64,000 nt of DNA from Diphasiastrum complanatum (GCA_029204225.1 CM055111.1:5828546-5892545); one strand, 5' to 3'. Positions 48,545 to 59,031 are shown, numbered from the stretch's first letter. Program-made: numbers and translations. Notes: a model not told the origin generated them from the sequence alone.

Positions 48545-49077
48545 TGTGAAAGATTCAACTAGTTTCATCATATTTTGCAATATTTCCATATTTGGCATAT
48601 TGAGGCCAAAACTTGATTTAGACTTAGAGGTTGACTTTTCAAAGTTCATTAGTCTAAATTTCATTTGAATAAACACTTTTTGAAAGTGTGGGAAAGATAG
48701 AATGCGAGTTTGAGTAGATTCAATTTGAATAAGTTGGGTACATTGAATCTAGACCCAAAATTGGTAGGGTTAGCATTTTGGTGGGAAAGCCAAGTGGCCA
48801 AATAGGGTTTGGACCTGCTATAAAAGGATGTAACTCGTGGAGAGAGTCATCTTCTCTCTTCTCTATCTCATTTCATGCTTATACATGGTTCTCTTGGGTT
48901 CTACTATCCATTGGTGCACTATCTTGGTGATTGCTTGCAATTCTATATGTAGAATGATCTATATTTGCTATTTTTGGATCCACACGTGTGAAATACAGTA
49001 GCTTGCTGGTTTTGTACGGACAACAACAGTACATAATCATTTCATTCAAGTTTGATCAAGTTCTATTAGTGTTTGCA
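48545..49077 (+). repeat. Copia-5 5' LTR, 3'-truncated (533 of 650 bp)
   Basis: Aligns without gaps to 52346-52878. TATA box CTATAAAAGG at 48818-48827, followed about 35 bp on by a CT-rich tract. Ends at GTGTTTGCA where internal sequence begins. Confidence 0.93.
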
Positions 49078-49085
49078 CTTCATGT

Positions 49086-49990
49086 ATGCTTGCTAATGAT
49101 GGAGATCTAGATCCTTGGTGGATTGATAGTGGAGCAAGTTCACACATAACCTTTCACAAAGAGTACTTCACTTCTTTGTTGACATATGGAGATGACAAGA
49201 GGGTGATCTACACGGCCAATGATGGTGAGTGTGCAATCAAAGGGATTGGCACAATTCCTATTTCTCTCTCTACAAATAAGAATGTTCATTTGGAGGATGT
49301 CTTGTTTATTCCATCTATTACCAAGAATTTGCTTAGTGTGAGTCAAATGCTAAGTAAGGGCCTCAAGGTGGAGTTTGATGGAGATGCTTGTTTGATCAAA
49401 AGGAAGGATGTCTTGATTGGAAAAGGTAAAAGGCAAGGGAAGTTGTTCAAACTTGATGCTTGTGTTATTGCTAACCAAGTTGGATGTGTTGCAAGGGAGC
49501 AAATTTCTATTCAAGAGGTTTGGCACAAAAGGATGGGACACCTCAACTTCAAGTCATTGGAGGTAATGGCAAGGAAGAAGGTTGTGATTGGTCTTCCAAG
49601 TTCCTTAAGTAATGACAAGCATGTTTGTGAGTCTTGTGCTTTGTCTAAGTCACATAGACTACCTTATACTAGATCTATTTCTAGATCTACAAAGCCTTTT
49701 CAACTTGTACATTCGGATATTCATGGATTTACTATAATTAGCAATAGTGGAGCTAAGATGTATGTAACATTCATTGATGATTTTAGTAGATTTTGTTGGA
49801 TCTATCTACTAAAGAGCAAGGATGAAGTGTATGATGTCTTTGTCAAGTTCAAGAATGCAAGGGAGAACCAATTCTCCACAAAGATCAAGTGCTTGAGAGG
49901 TGACAATGGTGGTGAGTACATATCTAACAAGTTCAAGGCCTTTTGTGATGAGCATGGGATCAAGAGGGAGTATACAACATCAAGGACCCC
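49086..49990 (+). pseudogene. pol: Copia-5 protease and integrase core
   Basis: A 302-codon open frame. WWIDSGASSHITF has an intact protease active site; VLFIPSITKNLLSVSQM closes the domain. VWHKRMGHLNFKSLEVM and CESCALSKSHRLPY form the pre-integrase and zinc finger; HSDIHGF and RGDNGGEYISNKF carry the first two catalytic aspartates. TAA at 49992-49994 interrupts the frame inside the conserved TP-x-x-NG block. Apart from that stop the region is remarkably intact. Confidence 0.93.
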
Positions 49991-49994
49991 ATAA

Positions 49995-50687
49995 CAAAAT
50001 GGAGTGACTGAAAGGAAGAATAGAACTTTATGTGAAAGTGCTAAAGCTATGAGGTTAAGTGCTAATCTTGACAAACCATTTTGGGATCAAGCTTTGTTGT
50101 GTGCCAATTTCTTGTGCAATAGGTGGCCGAGTGCTATTTTGGATGGAAGGACACCTTTTGAGATGCTATTCAAGAGGAGGCCGAGTGTCAACTTTCTAAG
50201 AACCTTTGGATGCACATGCTATGTCAACATTACTCTTGATGATAGGACCAAGGAGGATCCATCTTCAAGAAGAGGTATTTTTGTTGGATATAGTGAGGTG
50301 AGTAAAGCCTACAAGGTTTACATTCCTTCTACTAACAAAGTGATTGTTGGTAGAGATGTCATTTTTGATGAGGGAAACATTCCAAAGGTGTCTTCAAGCA
50401 TGATTGATGGTAAAGTAGATGGAGCTAACATTCTTGATGTTGATGAGAAGGATCCTACTTTGGATGGTGGTGATGATGGACCTTCATCAAGTCAAAAGCC
50501 AAGGAGAACATCAAGAGAAAGACAAGTACCTTCAAGGCTCACATATGATCAAAAGGGTAAGCAATTAGTTTCTGGAAATTATGTTGCTTTCCTAACCTCT
50601 TTGGATGATCCTACAAGTGTAGATCAAGCAAGGAAATAAGAGGAGTGGATCGAAGCAATGAATCTTGAGTATCGATCTCTTATGAAG
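49995..50687 (+). pseudogene. pol: Copia-5 integrase C-terminal part and first RT residues
   Basis: Continues in the same frame: NGVTERKNRTLCESAKAM with the catalytic glutamate, LRTFGCTCYVNI, GIFVGYSEVSKAYKVY, VGRDVIFDEG, an acidic spacer, and PRRTSRERQVPSRLTYD. After TAA at 50637-50639 come WIEAMNLEYRSLMK, the entry block of copia RT. The RT normally continues with N-x-TWELV; here it switches to foreign sequence. Confidence 0.92.
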
Positions 50688-51765
50688 AGTGGAACATCTT
50701 TTGGAGGATCTTCTTGTGTACATGGAGCTATGCAAGTGGATGGATGTTATCTTGCTGTAAAATCAAGTAATGGATCTGAAAAACAAATTTTTTTCAATGA
50801 CTTTGATGGTCAAGTTGAAGATCAAGAGGTTGATCTCAAAGCGCTTCAATTAGTAAAAAGGGAAGTTGGCAATTTGGAGCTAGTCAAGAGCATCAAAGGA
50901 GAGGAAATTGGCAAAGGTGTTATGGATCTATTTTTGCAGCATATTGAAGACTCAAGTAAGTCAAAGGAGCAGCAAGGAAGTGTTGTTCAAGTTTACTTTA
51001 CTTGTTCTTTCTCATGTTTGAGCAATTTCATGTGGATGTGTGCAAATTGTCAAGATATGGTAAAACTAGCTACATTGGTGAGCATTGTTTTGATGTTGGA
51101 TTTGTACTAGCATTCTTGGCTGATTTTGCTGATGGAAATGAAGCTATTAGAGGTTCATTATGTCACTCATCCATGGCTAAGTTCTCAAGTGTTGAGCTAC
51201 TTGGTGCCAATACTTGGAGATTGTCAATTTTTGGTGAATTCACGGTCATTTTCTTGTGTCAAGTAGATCTTGAAAATGGACTAGTGCAAACTACTTGGTT
51301 TATGGAGTCATGTGGTGCTGGATTTGCATCATTAATGTACTCACCTACTCATGGATTTCCAAGGTTTGATGGTTTCTTGTGGCAAGATGAAGATGGAGGC
51401 TCATTCATGGAGTATCATGGTGGATACAAGGCAACAAAGGACAAAGGAGGAGGAGACATGCAAGCAAAAGTTGATCACTCACATTTATTGTCTATTTGCT
51501 GTATTTTTCTAGAGAGTTCAGAGTTGGAAGCATGGTGGAATCATTTTATTTACATTCTATTTGATTCTTCATGTTCTAGTCACATTTTTACATGCAAAAT
51601 TGATGTAAGAAATAGTGAAGCATCCCAAGTGGACACTATTCTCTATATCAATTATGGTTGTTTCTATTTTGAGCATTATATGATCATTGAAGGGAGATCT
51701 ATTCTTAGGAAGAAGATCATTCTTATGATAGATCAAAGTTCTATGTACAAAAACTATGCTAGGAG
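50688..51765 (+). other. Captured non-retroviral coding-like sequence
   Basis: About 1.08 kb lying between the first RT block and the RNase H entry block HWK-KRVLRYI, in place of about 0.75-0.8 kb of RT. It is stop-poor on the plus strand in two overlapping frames. The first (to 51110) is in frame with integrase and has a charged part, DFDGQVEDQEVDLKALQL, and a Cys-rich end. The second (51002-51778, 258 codons) includes FDVGFVLAFLADFADGNEAI, ANTWRLSIFGEFTVIFLCQV and FDGFLWQDEDGG. No frame of 60 codons is open on the minus strand. I do not recognise the protein. It may be a host transcript fragment acquired by template switching. Confidence 0.75.
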
Positions 51766-52345
51766 CATTGGAAGCTAGGAAAGCGAGTTTTGAGGTACAT
51801 CATTGGAACTCTAGATTTTGGCATATTGTATGAGGGATCATCACCTAATCTTTTTGGATTTTCAGATTCGGACTATGCTGGAGATGTAATGGATAGGAAA
51901 TCCATTAGTTCTTATTGTATTTTCATAGGTGATGGAGCTATATCATGGATGTCAAAGAAACAAGCCACTATCTCATTGTCATCTAGTGAGGCCGAGTACA
52001 AAGCTCTTACACATTGCACAAAGGAGATGGTATGGATCAAGAGGATGATCAAGGATCTTCACTTGCTGGATTTTTCAGAGAGCCCAATCATCTTTTGTGA
52101 CAATCAATCAGCCCAAAGAATGGCATCCAATCCTATCTTTCATGCTAGGAGCAAGCATATTGAGATACAATATCATTTTGTGAGGGAGCGAGTCATTGCA
52201 AAGGAGGTGGAGCTTCAACATGTGTCTTCAAGGGAATGTGTAGCTGATATCTACACCAAAGCATTGAGAAAAGACTTGTTCATGAAGCATAGGACTTCAC
52301 TTGGAGTATTATCAAAGTCTATGCTAAAACTAGTTGAAGAGGGAG
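51766..52345 (+). pseudogene. pol: Copia-5 RNase H and purine tract
   Basis: Frame 51790-52350 has FSDSDYAGDVMDRKSISSY, SLSSSEAEYKAL, FCDNQSAQRMASNPIFHARS and ADIYTKALRKDL, the complete copia RNase H set with intact catalytic acidic residues. It is in a different frame from the captured sequence before it. It ends in GAAGAGGGAG (52336-52345), the purine tract. Confidence 0.93.
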
Positions 52346-52995
52346 TGTGAAAGATTCAACTAGTTTCATCACATTTTGCAATATTTCCATATTTGGCATA
52401 TTGAGGCCAAAACTTGATTTAGACTTAGAGGCTGACTTTTCAAAGTTCATTAGTCTAAATTTCATTTGAATAAACACTTTTTGAAAGTGTGGGAAAGATA
52501 GAATGTGAGTTTGAGTAGATTCAATTTGAATAAGTTGGGTACATTGAATCTAGACCCAAAATTGGTAGGGTTAGCATTTTGGTGGGAAAGCCAAGTGGCC
52601 AAATAGGGTTTGGACCTGTTATAAAAGGATGTAACTCGTGGAGAGAGTCATCTTCTCTCTTCTCTATCTCATTTCATGCTTATACATGGTTCTCTTGGGT
52701 TCTACTATCCATTGGTGCACTATCTTGGTGATTGCTTGCAATTCTATGTGTAGAATGATCTATATTTGCTATTTTTGGATCCACACATGTGAAATACAGT
52801 AGCTTGCTGGTTCTGTACGGACAGCAACAGTACATAATCATTTCATTCAAGTTTGATCAAGTTCTATTAGTGTTTGCATCTCAAATTGTGTGTAGATGCT
52901 GATTTTTCTACATTGGTGAAATTGGTAGTGTATTTCTCTTTCTAACAAAAGATCATTCAAGTAGATTGGATCTTAAGGATCTGAAATCTTTCACA
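52346..52995 (+). repeat. Copia-5 3' LTR (650 bp, complete)
   Basis: TGTGAAAGATTC...GAAATCTTTCACA. The last 117 bp, missing from the 5' LTR, align with the end of the Copia-6 LTR at 59032-59150 (minus strand), which confirms the true LTR end. Confidence 0.93.
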
Positions 52996-53000
52996 AAAAC
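52996..53000. repeat. Copia-5 target-site duplication AAAAC (right)
   Basis: AAAAC directly after TCTTTCACA. Confidence 0.9.
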
Positions 53001-53463
53001 AATCGTATATATTGATTTTGGGTGTCGGCATTTTCTGGAAAAAGTGTTAGGTTGTTCGTGAAAATCTTGAGACATAAATAACTAAGAAACAAATTCCAAA
53101 GGATGTCGCATTTTTCACATACTGACAAACTGCGAAAAGTTCAAATATGAAAGTTGTCTTGGTTTTTGACGAATAGCAACCTCCGAAAATATGAATTTTT
53201 TGGGGTACGTGAGAATTGGAATTGGCACATGGAACATATGGAACATTGAATACGAATGGTGTCACACTTTTTGCATTCTTCGCAAAAGTCGCAAAGCTCA
53301 ACTCGTTCATTTTGCCGCGGAAATCAGTCATAGTATTGCTTCACTATTGATCGATTTACTCTAGTATTGAGCAGATATCCCTCGAGATCAGCTAACTGTA
53401 AAAATCCGTTATCAAAAACTTCTATGCCCTTATAAGGTCCCATCAATCTAGTGTGTAGTTTTT
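53001..53463 (-). other. Gypsy spacer between integrase and extra ORF, left part
   Basis: Minus frame 53331-53047 has no known motif. Words such as TGCGAAAAG, TTCGCAAAAGTCGCAAAG and GTCGCATTTTTCACA resemble the short-motif arrays seen elsewhere. Before the Copia-5 insertion it was continuous with 48544-48190. Confidence 0.45.
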
Positions 53464-53884
53464 TTAGAAACAACATGTGTCTGTTATCATACAGAAGCAC
53501 ATAGTCTCCTCGTTTAATTTTGATCTTTTTAATGGATTGACCAAAATTTTATTTTCTTTATTCTGCACCCGTTCAGTTTCAATCAAGGCTAGATGACATA
53601 CGTTCCTCATTAATAATATGGAATGTTGGAAGTTCAAACTCGATGGGTAGTATGGGCTGCATTCCATATACGAGATAATATGGAGTCTACTTTGTCGTAA
53701 TTTTTTCAGCAATACAGTATGCCCATAAGACTGATGGAAGTTTTTGGTCCCAATCAAAAGAATGTGTTTCTGTTATCTTGTTCAGAATTTTACACAAAAT
53801 TCAGTTGGCCCTCTTTGTAAGTCCATTGGCTTTGGGATTATATGGTGTGGTTTGATGGAAAAAATATGATAATAGTGCTTCAAT

Positions 53885-54267
53885 GGTTTGGTTAAGAAAA
53901 TGGGTTCCCCTATCACTAACTAATTCTAAGGGACAACCATAGCGAGTGATAACGTTTTGGAGCAAAAACTTTGCCACTGTTTTGGCATCGTTTTGGCGAT
54001 AACTTCGGCTTCTACCATTTTGGTAGCATAGTCTGTCACAACAAGTATGTAACGTCTTCGGGTTCTACAAGTGGTTAGTTTAATTGGTCCTACAAAGTCT
54101 ATTACCCATCTCTCAGAAGGTGCTAAGGGAATAATAAGTGTAAGTGGCCAGTGAGTTGCGAAGCTGGGTTTCCCCATCCTCTAGCATGCATCACATTTTT
54201 GGATAAACAATTTAACATCTCTATTAATGGTAGGCCATCAATACCTGGCATTCAAAAAAATTCTAGC
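53885..54267. repeat. Duplicated integrase segment, copy 1
   Basis: Direct repeat of 54275-54658 with a 390-bp offset, separated by 7 bp. Begins GGTTTGGTT and ends TTCTAGC. Confidence 0.9.
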
Positions 54268-54274
54268 TGTATTT

Positions 54275-54658
54275 GGTTTGGTTGAGGAAACGGGTTCCCC
54301 TATCACTAACTAATTCTAAGGGACAACCATAGCGAGTGATAAGGTTTTGGAGCAAAAACTTTTCCACTGTTTTGGCATCGTTTTTGGCGGTAGCTTCGGC
54401 TTCTACCAATTTGGTAGCATAGTCCGTCACAACAAGTATGTAACGTCTTTGGGTTCTACAAGTGGTTGGTTTAGTTGGTCCTATAAAATCTATTCCCCAT
54501 TTCTCAAAAGGTCCTAAGGGAATAATAAGTGTAAGTGGCCAGTGAGTTGCGAAGCTGGGTTTCCCCATCCTCTAGCATGCGTCACATTTTTGGATAAACA
54601 TTTTAACATCTCTATAAATGGTAAGCCATCAATACCTAGCATTCAAAAAATTTCTAGC
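54275..54658. repeat. Duplicated integrase segment, copy 2
   Basis: Second unit. The copies differ at some 20 positions by eye, so the duplication is not very recent. Confidence 0.9.
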
Positions 54659-54799
54659 GATATTTTTAAGAGCATAATGTCCCCCCAAATCTTCTTCATG
54701 TAACGCTTGGATTAAAATAGTATTCCCTTGATTCAAATGTTAGAGGTTCTCTTTCATCCTCCTCATCTATCTCATAACACTATAAAATTTACTTGAGAA

Positions 54800-55205
54800 T
54801 CTACAGGCTCCCCTACTTTCTCTCTTATAAGATGACCTCCTAATGGGCTAGCCGACATAATCGTTGGAAAAAATATTTGCTTGGTACACCAGTTTATGAT
54901 AGCATCAGCTTGGTATAACCAATGGAATAATTTGTGGAAGTGAGTCTCTCACTCGATTCCAACAAATAACCACCCATGGATGACATTGTAGAATGAATGC
55001 TCTTCTAAAATCACAAAGATTTCTGAATTTGGAAGATCTATGAAAGGCCTAAAGCTCACAAGATTGCCTATAGCCTTGTCTCTATCAAACTAGCACACAA
55101 GCTTGAATGATATACAATTAGATCTTGACAAAAAATCAGATCATGAACATTGTTCTCATGATTGATCTTTATTTACAATAAAAAATGACAAGTGAGAAGT
55201 GACAA
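54800..55205. other. No gene; possible remnant of gypsy pol
   Basis: Decayed AT-rich sequence between the integrase finger and the telomere-like array. The minus strand near 54900 might be the end of RNase H, but I cannot show it. Confidence 0.3.
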
Positions 55206-55209
55206 TTTT

Positions 55210-57245
55210 CAACACTTATCTCATCTCTCTCTCTTGGCCCTTGGCCCTTAACCCTTGCCCCTTAAACCTTGGCCCTTAACCCTTTCCTCTTGGCCCTTAA
55301 CCCTTAGACTCTTGGCTATTAACCCTTGGTACTTAATCCTTGTCCTTTAATCCATGGCCCTTAACCCTTTATCCTTGACCCTTTGCCCTTATCCCTTAGA
55401 CCTTGGCCCTTGGACCTTAGCTCTTAACCCTTCGCTCTTATACCCTTGGTTCTTAACACTTGGCCCTTAGCCCTTGGTCCTTTGCCCTTAGCTCTTAGCT
55501 CTTGTCCCTTAGTTGTTCTCCTATGGTCCTTGGCCACTGAAACTTAACTCGTGGCCCCTCGCTTCTACCCCTTGGGCATTATCTCCTTTCTCTCTCTTGG
55601 CCCTTGCCCTTAGCCCTTGGTCCTTAATCCTTGGCCCTTCATCCTTTATCTTGGCCCTTGGCCCTTAACTCTTGGTCTTTAATTCTTAAGGGTGCTTTAA
55701 TCTTTTTCCCTTAACCCTTAACCCTTGGCCTTTCACCATTGTCCCTTAGTGCTTCGCCCTTGGCCCTTAACCCTTAATCCTTGGTTCTTAACCCTTGGCC
55801 TTTAACCCTTAGCCCCACACCCTAAACCCTAAACACTAAATCCTAAATCCTAAGCCCTTAGCCCTTTGCCCTAAGCCCCAAACCCTAAGCCCCAAAACCC
55901 TAATCCCTCCTAGCCCTAAACCCTGAATCCTTAGACCTAAACCCTAAATCCTACACCCTAAGCCCTAAGCACCTAGCCCTAAATTATAAATCCTAAAGCC
56001 TAAAGCCTAAGACCTAAGCCCTAAATTCTAAACCCTAAAACTTAAAACCTAAACCCTAAACCCTTGGACCTTAACCCTAAACCCTAAGCCGTAAATCCTA
56101 AATACTAAATCCTATACCCTAAGCCCTTAGCCCTAAATTCTAAATCCTAACCCCTAAATCCTAATCCTTAACCCTGAACCCTTAGTCCTAAACCCAAAGC
56201 CCCTAGCCCTATACCCTAAACTCTAAACCCTAAATTCTTCTCCCTGAATCCATAACCCTAAACCCTTACCCTTAACACTAAATCCTAAATCCTAAGCCTT
56301 TAGCCCTAAATCCTAAATCCTAAACCATAAGCCCTTAGTCCTAAATTGTAAACCCTAAATCCTAAATCATAACCTATCCATAAACCCAAAGCCCCTAGCC
56401 CTATACCTTAAACCCTAAGCTCTTAGCCCTAAACCCTAAATCCTAAAGCCCTAAATCCTAGGCCCTTATCCCTAAATTTTAAATCCTAAATCCTATGAAT
56501 CCTAAATCTTAAATCCTAAACCCTAAGCCCTTAGCCCTAAAACCTAAATCCTAAACCTGAAATCCTAAATCCTAACCTAGCCATAAACCCTAAATCCTAA
56601 GCCCTTAGCCCTAATCTCTAGATCCTAAACCCTAAGCCCTAAGCTCGTAGCCCTAAATCTTAAACCCTAAATCCTAAATCCTAAATCTTACATCCTAAAA
56701 CCTAAGCCCTAACCCTAAACCCTAGGCCCTTACTCCTAAATTCTAAATCCTAAATCCTAAATCCTTAACCCTTAGCACTAAACCCCAAACCCCTAGCCCT
56801 AAACCCTAAATCCTTCTCCCTTGGCCCTTAGCCTTTGTTCATTTGTCCTTCGCCATTGGCCTTTACACTTAGCCCTTGGTCCTTGGCCCTTGTTCCTAAG
56901 CCCTTGGTCGTTAGCCCTTGTCTCTTAGCCTTTAACCCTTGGCCCTTGGACCTTAACCCTTGGTTCTTGGACCTTAATGCTTAGCCCTTGGCCCTTGGTC
57001 CTAGACACTTGGTCTTTCACCATTGGCCCTTGGGCCTTAACCCTTGGCCCCTAACCCTTGGCCCTTGGGCCTTGGCTCTTAGCTCTTAACTTTTGGCCCT
57101 TAGCCCTTGGTCCTTGGCCCTTAGCCTTAGCACTTGGCCCTTAGCCCTTAGCGTTGGCCCTGAATTCTTCTCCCTTGGACCTTAACCTTTAGCCCTTGGA
57201 TCTTAACCCTTAGCCCTTGGCTAAACCCTTAATCCTTAATCCTTA
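55210..57245. repeat. Degenerate telomere-like array, about 2 kb
   Basis: Irregular 6-8 bp units built on CCCT. From 55230 to about 55805 and from about 56810 to 57245 the units are mainly CCCTTGG, CCCTTAA and CCCTTAG. In between they are CCCTAAA, CCCTAAG and TCCTAAA. CCCTAAA is the plant telomere repeat read toward the centromere, so the core is an interstitial telomere-like block that has diverged or been resynthesised imperfectly. No ORF. Confidence 0.9.
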
Positions 57246-57272
57246 ATCCTTGGTTGTTGCCCCTTAGCATAT

Positions 57273-57396
<124 letters not shown>

Positions 57397-57609
57397 CTTT
57401 AATGGGGGGAGGGGGAAAATCTTTAATAGGCCGACCCGAAATGTACATATATATGGGAGGATGCACCCTCCCCATACAAAAAGAAACTTATATTCACAAA
57501 GTGTGTCAAAAGAGGACGTATGGGTGCACACCCCCATACATCCTCTCACCTCATGCATATACACAAATTGTTGTATATATTATGATATATATGTTAAAGG
57601 TGTGTGGGC

Positions 57610-57755
57610 CCGCCGTGATGGGTGGAGCCTCTCATATTAAAAATAATAATAAACAACAAAAAAATAAAAATAAGAGAAAAAACGAATTTTTTTGAGAAAA
57701 AAAATTTTGTTTTTTTTTTTTTTTTTTTCCGGGAGGCTCCACCCGCCGCAGCAGG
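57610..57755. mobile_element. Small hairpin element with A/T-rich loop
   Basis: GGTGGAGCCTCTC at 57621-57633 pairs with GGGAGGCTCCACC at 57731-57743. Weaker pairing extends outward through the GC-rich flanks. The loop is A-rich, then a run of about 20 T. It may be a MITE or other palindromic insertion; no target duplication was identified. Confidence 0.4.
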
Positions 57756-57806
57756 TGGAGCTGCCACATCCCAAAAATAGTCCAAAACTTTTAAAAAAGT
57801 CCAAAA

Positions 57807-58701
57807 TTAATTGAGACAGTGTTCTTTGTGAAAATTCATGTGTGAACTTGCTCCACTATCGATCCACCATGGATCTAGATCTCCATCATTAGCAAGCATA
57901 TATGAAGACATCACAAAGACATCATCATTTGAGTTTTGAACATCCAAACCATCCTCATCAAGGGTAATATTACCTTGCTTGTCTCCTTGATCTCTCTTCT
58001 TCTTGTAGCACTCACTTGCAAAGTGTCCTTTGATATCACAATAGAAGCACTTGAGCTTTGATCTATCTTTCTTTTTGCCATTTGAAGAAGCCTCCCCTTG
58101 ATCTTGCCCTTTATACCACTTATTTTTGCTTTTGCCCTTGATGAACATAGCCTCCTCTCCAACTTGAGATGTTGATTAAGATCCACCTCTTGCTTGAAGC
58201 CTATATTCTTTATTGATCAAGATCTCTTGAAGATCCACCAAACTTGGCAAAGTATTTTGAATAGAAAGACTTTGAACAATGTTAGAATGAGCATCCAACA
58301 ATCCATTAAGAATAACTTGAACAAGCTCTCCTTCCTTAATGCTCTCATATTTGGACTCTCTTCACTCTTTTGCAAACAAGAAAAGAGTTGTCTTTTTAGA
58401 GTCAACATTCTAGAAGTAGACTTGGACTCATAAAGCTTCCCAAGTCTCACATGATGAAGTACACTTACCAACTGAGAAGTTTATTGGTAAAATTCATCTT
58501 TATCATATGTAGAACTATTTTGGCCCTCTTGTCATACCTCACTTGATCTTGTTGTGATGCTAGCCTCTCTTCCAAACCTACAACAATATCCAAAACATCA
58601 TTCATCTCAAGAAGTGATTCTATCCTCACTTTCCACAATTAATAGTTACTTGAGTTAAGCTTATCATTGCCTTCCAACATGTATCCGCTTGATGTAGCCA
58701 T
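57807..58701 (-). pseudogene. gag: Copia-6 gag and protease start
   Basis: Starts at minus-strand ATG 58701 with an opening (M-A-T-S-S-G-Y-M-L-E-G) like that of Copia-1 gag. The middle includes KLYESKSTSRMLTLKRQLF. Frame 58148-57807 has the intact knuckle CFYCDIKGHFASEC, an acidic spacer and the protease site WWIDSGASSHM. Stops and frameshifts occur between 58650 and 58150. After about ten residues beyond the protease site the match ends. Confidence 0.88.
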
Positions 58702-59019
58702 GTAGCAATGACCTGATCCTCTCTTTCAACTTGTTCCAATGCACAAAGCACTCTTTTAAATAGCAACAAATGCTTTCAAAAAGCAATCACAGAAATATGG
58801 AACCTCTCAATTCTCTTCTAGCACTTATACCAAGCAAATCAACACATAGAATAGTGAAATCTTGATCAAATTTATCATCTATTCTCAATTTAATGACTCT
58901 TGTCACTTCCTAAGATTGAAACACACTCAAATGAAGTTCAGTAACCTCACAATTTAGAGATCCAATCTTCTCCAAATCATTGATAGATGTGATTGCTTCC
59001 TTCATAACCTAAAACACAA

Positions 59020-59031
59020 GCTCTGACACCA
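59020..59031 (-). other. Copia-6 primer-binding site
   Basis: Minus strand TGGTGTCAGAGC, one base different from the usual TGGTATCAGAGC, directly next to the LTR end. Confidence 0.9.

Larger units (their letters stand above)
48545..52995 (+). mobile_element. Copia-5: Copia element with captured sequence in place of RT
   Basis: LTR ends TGTGAAAGATT...AATCTTTCACA form an 11-bp inverted repeat, and a 5-bp duplication AAAAC flanks the element. The 5' LTR is cut after 533 bp and joins directly to the end of gag, so its last 117 bp, the PBS and nearly all of gag are gone. Protease, integrase and RNase H are well preserved, but RT is replaced by about 1.08 kb of unrelated sequence. Eight differences in 533 bp between the LTRs, all transitions, point to a fairly recent insertion. 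The same family is found inverted at 57.8-59.7 kb. Confidence 0.95.
53464..54760 (-). pseudogene. pol: Gypsy integrase with internal tandem duplication
   Basis: H2C2 finger near 54710-54560 (GGHYALKNIARNFL, then CDAC), then MGKPSFATHWPLTLIIPL, WGIDFIGPTKPTTC, YILVVTDYATKLVEAEA and LVSDRGTRFLN. These are Athila/Tat-type integrase landmarks with the first two catalytic aspartates. The same segment is repeated at 54177-53926 (WVIDFVGP, YATKMVEAE) because of a duplication of about 390 bp. The core C-terminal part (ILNKITETHSFDWDQKLP-like, frame 53757-53464) follows in broken frames. Confidence 0.88.
44545..54800 (-). mobile_element. Minus-strand gypsy (Athila/Tat-like) with post-integrase ORF, split by Copia-5
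   Basis: Minus-strand order: H2C2 finger and integrase (54.76-53.46 kb), spacer, extra ORF (48.19-45.32 kb), purine tract (45.19 kb), LTR from 45.175 kb. Copia-5 accounts for the gap 48545-53000. The 5' part (gag, protease, RT, 5' LTR) is absent; beyond about 55.2 kb lies the telomere-like array. Athila/Tat-type gypsy elements are known to carry additional ORFs between pol and the 3' LTR, which supports the assignment. Joining integrase and ORF in one element is an inference from order and strand. Confidence 0.6.

Noticed and set aside
48545-49077. Initial reading of the Copia-5 LTR as 533 bp
   Set aside because: The match between the two copies ends there only because the 5' LTR is truncated; the 11-bp inverted ends, the AAAAC duplication and the Copia-6 LTR show the full LTR is 650 bp.
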